A model generated the notes under the pieces. The model saw only the letters and a list, made by a program, of their open reading frames with translations, was not told the origin of the DNA and searched no databases. A DNA stretch of 45,248 nt. Source: Deinococcales bacterium. Its GTDB lineage: Bacteria > Deinococcota > Deinococci > Deinococcales > Trueperaceae. The stretch covers positions 1 through 45,248 of the forward strand of contig JAAYYF010000017.1 in assembly GCA_012515535.1 (NCBI GenBank), in the 5' to 3' direction. How positions within the stretch are numbered: the stretch's first letter is position 1; every line of letters begins with the position of its first letter. A program made the translations under genes and the position numbers. This document shows, piece after piece, positions 42,262-45,248 of this stretch.

Positions 42262-43959
42262 CCGCTTGGCCGCGAACGCCGCCTGCAACAGGCGCGCGGC
42301 GGCCGCGGCCTCCACCCCGCCCGTCACCCGCGGCACGCGCTTCCACCCCTCGCCGCTCAGGTCCGCCACCCCGCCCAAGGCCCCGTCCCGCAGGTTGTCG
42401 GCGCCGTAGACCACGCGCTCCAGCTGCGTCTGCAGGATGGCGCCCAGGCACATGGGGCACGGCTCCAGGGTCACGTACAGCGTGGCGCCCGCCAGGCGCC
42501 AGTCGCCGGCCGCGCGCGCCGCCGCCCGCAGCGCCAGCAGCTCGGCGTGGGCGGTGGGGTCGCGCTCGGCCTCGGTGCGGTTGTGGGCCGCGGCCAGCAC
42601 GCGCCCGCCCAGCACCACCACGGCGCCCACCGGCACCTCGCCGGCGGCGGCCGCCGCGCGCGCCTCCGCCAGCGCCTGGCGCATGTGGTAGCGGTCGGGG
42701 TCGGCGAGGGCCGGGTCGACGCCCGGCGCCGCCGCGCCCTGCGCGAACGCCACCCCCTCGACCCAGAACACCTCGCTTCCGGCGGCCAGCACCCGGCGCG
42801 CGTCGCGCGATCGGCGCGGCACCTTGCGGTCGATGAGCAGGTCGCTGACGAGCTTGCTGCCGCCCGGTAGGCGGATGCGGTCGCCGGGGCGGCGGGCGCG
42901 CAGCTCGGGCTCGGGGTGCCGTTCGAGGAGGCGCGGGTCGACGCCGGGCGGCAGCTGCGCCGCGTCGGTCACGCGCAGGTCGGGCAGGGCGGGCGCCGGC
43001 GCGAGCTCGCTCGGCGCCAGCACCGCCAGCTCGCCGTAGCCCACGCGCGCCTCCGCCCCGCCCGGCAGCGCCTTGCGCCACGGCGCGGCGCCGGGCTCCC
43101 GCGCGGCGCGGCTGGCGGCGGCGTCGATCTCGTCGAGGAGGCGGGCGTTCGGCGCGGCGCCGGCGCGCTCCAGGCGCTCGGCCAGCGCCGTGTGGCGCAG
43201 CGCCACCGGCGCGGCGCGCCAGGCTGCCAGGCGGATCGGGCCGTCCGGGAAGCGCCGGCGCGCGAGCCACCCCAGCGCGTCGCGCGCCTGCTGCTGCCGC
43301 TGGGCGGTGGCGGCGAGGCGCGCCTGCGCGCCGGGGAAGCGCTCCTCGAGGCGCGGCACGACCTCGTGGCGCAGCCACGCGCGGTTGCGCGACACGTCGG
43401 CGTTGCTGGCGTCCTCGCGCCACGCCTGGCCGAGCTCGGAGAGGTAGGCGCGCAGCGCCTGGCGGCTCAGGTCCAGCAGCGGGCGCACCACCGCGCGGCT
43501 GCGGGGGCGCATCCCGGTGGGGTGGGCGGTGCCCCGCAGCAGCTGCAGCAGCACGGTCTCGGCCTGGTCCTCCAGCGTGTGCGCCACCACGATGGCGCCG
43601 CCGCGCGCCTCCTCGGCCAGGACGCGATGCAGGAAGGCGTAGCGCAGGCGGCGCGCAGCGTCCTCGAGGTTCCAGCCGCGCGCCGCCGCCACCGCCACCA
43701 CGTCGGCCCCGCCCTCCACCAGCGGCACGCCCAGGCCGGCGCACAGGTCACGCACGAAGCGCGCGTCCTCAGCCGACGCCTCGCGCAGGCGGTGGTCGAA
43801 GTGGGCGGCCACCAGCGGCAGGCCGGCCTCGTGCACGAGCCGCAGCGCCGCCACCGAGTCGCTGCCGCCCGACACCGCCACCACGAAGCGCGGCGCCTTC
43901 GGCGCCAGGCGCTCGAGCGTCCGGCGCACGTGGTCGGGCAGGGGCGTGTCGTCGGGCAT
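42259..43959 (-). CDS. tilS-tadA: tRNA(Ile)-lysidine synthase TilS fused to tRNA adenosine deaminase TadA
   Basis: A 566-residue bifunctional protein. The N-terminal part is TilS, which makes lysidine-34 in tRNA-Ile(CAU): the ATP-pyrophosphatase loop [14 protein letters not shown] is at about residues 27-40, HFDHRLRE follows, and the C-terminal TilS domain carries [27 protein letters not shown]. Residues about 424-566 are a complete TadA-type deaminase, which makes inosine-34 in tRNA-Arg(ACG): [21 protein letters not shown], zinc ligands His471 (HAE, with Glu473) and Cys501/Cys504 in [11 protein letters not shown]. Both halves act on wobble base 34. The ATG at 43959 lies 6 bases after CATAAT. 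The open frame continues upstream through deoB but is not protein-like. Confidence 0.92.
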   Translation of the reverse strand: MPDDTPLPDHVRRTLERLAPKAPRFVVAVSGGSDSVAALRLVHEAGLPLVAAHFDHRLREASAEDARFVRDLCAGLGVPLVEGGADVVAVAAARGWNLEDAARRLRYAFLHRVLAEEARGGAIVVAHTLEDQAETVLLQLLRGTAHPTGMRPRSRAVVRPLLDLSRQALRAYLSELGQAWREDASNADVSRNRAWLRHEVVPRLEERFPGAQARLAATAQRQQQARDALGWLARRRFPDGPIRLAAWRAAPVALRHTALAERLERAGAAPNARLLDEIDAAASRAAREPGAAPWRKALPGGAEARVGYGELAVLAPSELAPAPALPDLRVTDAAQLPPGVDPRLLERHPEPELRARRPGDRIRLPGGSKLVSDLLIDRKVPRRSRDARRVLAAGSEVFWVEGVAFAQGAAAPGVDPALADPDRYHMRQALAEARAAAAAGEVPVGAVVVLGGRVLAAAHNRTEAERDPTAHAELLALRAAARAAGDWRLAGATLYVTLEPCPMCLGAILQTQLERVVYGADNLRDGALGGVADLSGEGWKRVPRVTGGVEAAAAARLLQAAFAAKR

Positions 43960-43965
43960 CGCCCC

Positions 43966-43971
43966 ATTATG
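43966..43971 (-). promoter_or_regulatory. -10 box for leaderless tilS-tadA
   Basis: CATAAT on the minus strand, 6 bases, then the ATG at 43959. It differs from TATAAT only in the first base. Confidence 0.45.
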
Positions 43972-44049
43972 CCCCCGTGCAGCGCCCCCGCCGGCGGCGC
44001 GAAGCGCGTGGGGCACGCACGCGGGCCGGCGGCGCGCGGCCGCGGCGCG

Positions 44050-44055
44050 TATACT
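44050..44055 (+). promoter_or_regulatory. -10 box for leaderless deoB
   Basis: TATACT, then CGCCGC, then the deoB GTG at 44062. There is no room for a ribosome binding site. No -35 hexamer is evident in the GC-rich upstream sequence. Confidence 0.6.
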
Positions 44056-44061
44056 CGCCGC

Positions 44062-45207
44062 GTGACCATCACGCTGCTCGTACTCGACTCGGTCGGTGTC
44101 GGCGCGCTCCCCGACGCCGACGCCTTCGGCGACGCCGGCGCCCACACGCTCGACCACACGGTCCTCGCCACGGGCGTGGCGCTGCCGAACCTCGAACGCC
44201 TGGGGCTCGGCAACGTGGAGGGCGTGGGCTCGCTGGCCGCGGTGGCGCGCCCGCTGGCGAGCTACGGCCGCATGCGCGAGCTGTCGCCGGGCAAGGACAC
44301 CACCACCGGCCACTGGGAGTTCATGGGCGTGGTGCTCGAGCACCCGTTCCGCACCTTCGAGCGCTTCCCCGACGAGGTCATGGCCGCCTTCGACCGCGCC
44401 ACCGGCCGCGGGCACCTGGGCAACCACCCCGCCTCGGGCACCGAGATCATCGCCGAGCTCGGCGAGCGGCACCTCACCACCGGCGACCCCATCGTCTACA
44501 CCAGCGCCGACTCGGTGTTCCAGGTGGCGGCGCACGTCGACGTGGTGCCGCTCGAGACGCTCTACGCCTGGTGCGAGGCGGCGCGGGCGATCCTCACCGG
44601 CGAGCACGCCGTGGCGCGCGTGATCGCGCGGCCCTTCACGGGCGCGCCGGGCGCCTTCGAGCGCCTGGGCGCGGCGCGCCACGACTACTCGCTGGAGCCG
44701 CAGGCGCGCACGGTGCTCGACGCCCTGAAGGCCGCCGGGCGCGAGGTCGTGGGCGTGGGCAAGGTCCCCGACATCTACGCCCACCGCGGCTTCACCCGCG
44801 AGGTGGCGAGCGGCAGCAACCTCGAGGGCGTCGAGCGGACGCTCGAGCTCATGCGCGAGGGCGTGGAAGGCCTGGTCTTCACCAACCTGGTGGAGTTCGA
44901 CTCGCTCTACGGCCACCGCCGCGACCCGCAGGGCTACGCCCTGGCGCTGTCGGAGTTCGACGAGCGCCTGCCCGACCTGCTCGCGGCGGTGCGCGAGGGC
45001 GACGCGCTGATAATCGTCAGCGACCACGGCAACGACCCCACCTGGCCCGGCACCGACCACACCCGCGAGCACGGCCTGCTGCTCGTCTACCGGCCCGGCG
45101 TCGAGGGCGTCGACCTGGGCACGCGGCGCACGTTCGCCGACGTGGGCGCCACGGTGGCGGCGCTGCTGGGGGTGGGTTGGGACGGCCCCGGCGAGCCCGC
45201 CCTCTGA
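44062..45207 (+). CDS. deoB: Phosphopentomutase, EC 5.4.2.7
   Basis: Interconverts ribose-1-phosphate (or deoxyribose-1-phosphate) and the 5-phosphate, linking nucleoside breakdown to the pentose pathway. The 381-residue protein belongs to the alkaline phosphatase superfamily: [19 protein letters not shown] carries metal ligand Asp9, [13 protein letters not shown] (residues 77-89) contains the phosphorylated Thr, and [19 protein letters not shown] supplies the remaining metal ligands. HPASGTEII and [14 protein letters not shown] are also typical. The GTG at 44062 gives the family N-terminus and lies 6 bases after TATACT. It is divergent from tilS-tadA, and nothing else is seen in the 41 bases after it. 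Confidence 0.97.
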   Translation: MTITLLVLDSVGVGALPDADAFGDAGAHTLDHTVLATGVALPNLERLGLGNVEGVGSLAAVARPLASYGRMRELSPGKDTTTGHWEFMGVVLEHPFRTFERFPDEVMAAFDRATGRGHLGNHPASGTEIIAELGERHLTTGDPIVYTSADSVFQVAAHVDVVPLETLYAWCEAARAILTGEHAVARVIARPFTGAPGAFERLGAARHDYSLEPQARTVLDALKAAGREVVGVGKVPDIYAHRGFTREVASGSNLEGVERTLELMREGVEGLVFTNLVEFDSLYGHRRDPQGYALALSEFDERLPDLLAAVREGDALIIVSDHGNDPTWPGTDHTREHGLLLVYRPGVEGVDLGTRRTFADVGATVAALLGVGWDGPGEPAL

Positions 45208-45248
45208 GCCGAGCTACCCCTGACCTCAAGCGAACGCCCCGGCCGTGA

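Noticed and set aside
42916-44061. N-terminal extension of deoB upstream of 44062
   Set aside because: The extension lies antisense to tilS-tadA and is Arg/Ala/His-rich; the DeoB family starts at MTITLLVLD.

Overview
The window is a gene-dense, very GC-rich piece of a bacterial chromosome. No tRNA, rRNA, mobile element, prophage or CRISPR array was recognised. Several things point to the phylum Deinococcota (Deinococcus-Thermus), perhaps a Truepera-like lineage: a single-chain SecDF like that of Thermus, a pilM-pilN-pilO-pilW/P-pilQ operon leading into aroC-aroK-aroB, a Thermus-like minor pseudopilin operon, a short IF2, and many genes that start about 6-7 bases after a TAnnnT -10 box (leaderless mRNAs, described in Deinococcus). 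The assignment is an inference from gene content.

Layout. 1-4059 (+): the end of a TamB-family protein and ATP-dependent PEP carboxykinase. 4060-4560: a non-coding gap with several inverted repeats. 4561-5901 (-): a carboxy-terminal processing protease, divergent from glycogen synthase and a tail-anchored TPR protein (+). 8384-10252 (-): glmS, then about 430 bases without a gene. 10683-14777 (-): a phenylalanyl-tRNA synthetase operon (leader peptide, pheS, pheT, CvpA-like gene). It has a strong promoter, a 12-codon leader peptide with adjacent Phe codons, a competing antiterminator and an intrinsic terminator, so a complete-looking attenuator. 14834-15388 (-): an unrecognised gene. 15479-22100 (+): rimP-nusA-ylxR-infB, a small secreted protein and secDF, preceded by a promoter and a leader terminator.

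22376-26147 (-): a four-gene operon reading from a two-domain membrane protein (PlsY-like plus acyl-ACP-reductase-like) to prmA, rsmE and a lipoprotein. 26237-36188 (+): dnaB, the type IV pilus assembly operon pilM to pilQ, and aroC-aroK-aroB-aroQ. 36191-38677 (-): four pseudopilin genes followed by scpB. 38810-43959 (-): a NarL-type response regulator, a histidine kinase, lepA and a tilS-tadA fusion. 44062-45207 (+): phosphopentomutase.

How it works together. Most genes are housekeeping: translation, wobble-base modification, secretion, replication and shikimate synthesis. The pilM-pilQ operon and the separate pseudopilin operon should together build the envelope machine for type IV pili and natural transformation. 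Genes within operons are commonly joined by 4-base GTGA or ATGA overlaps. The most unusual items are the PlsY/acyl-ACP-reductase-like fusion, the Phe attenuator with a leaderless leader peptide, the TilS-TadA fusion and the terminator in front of rimP-nusA-infB.
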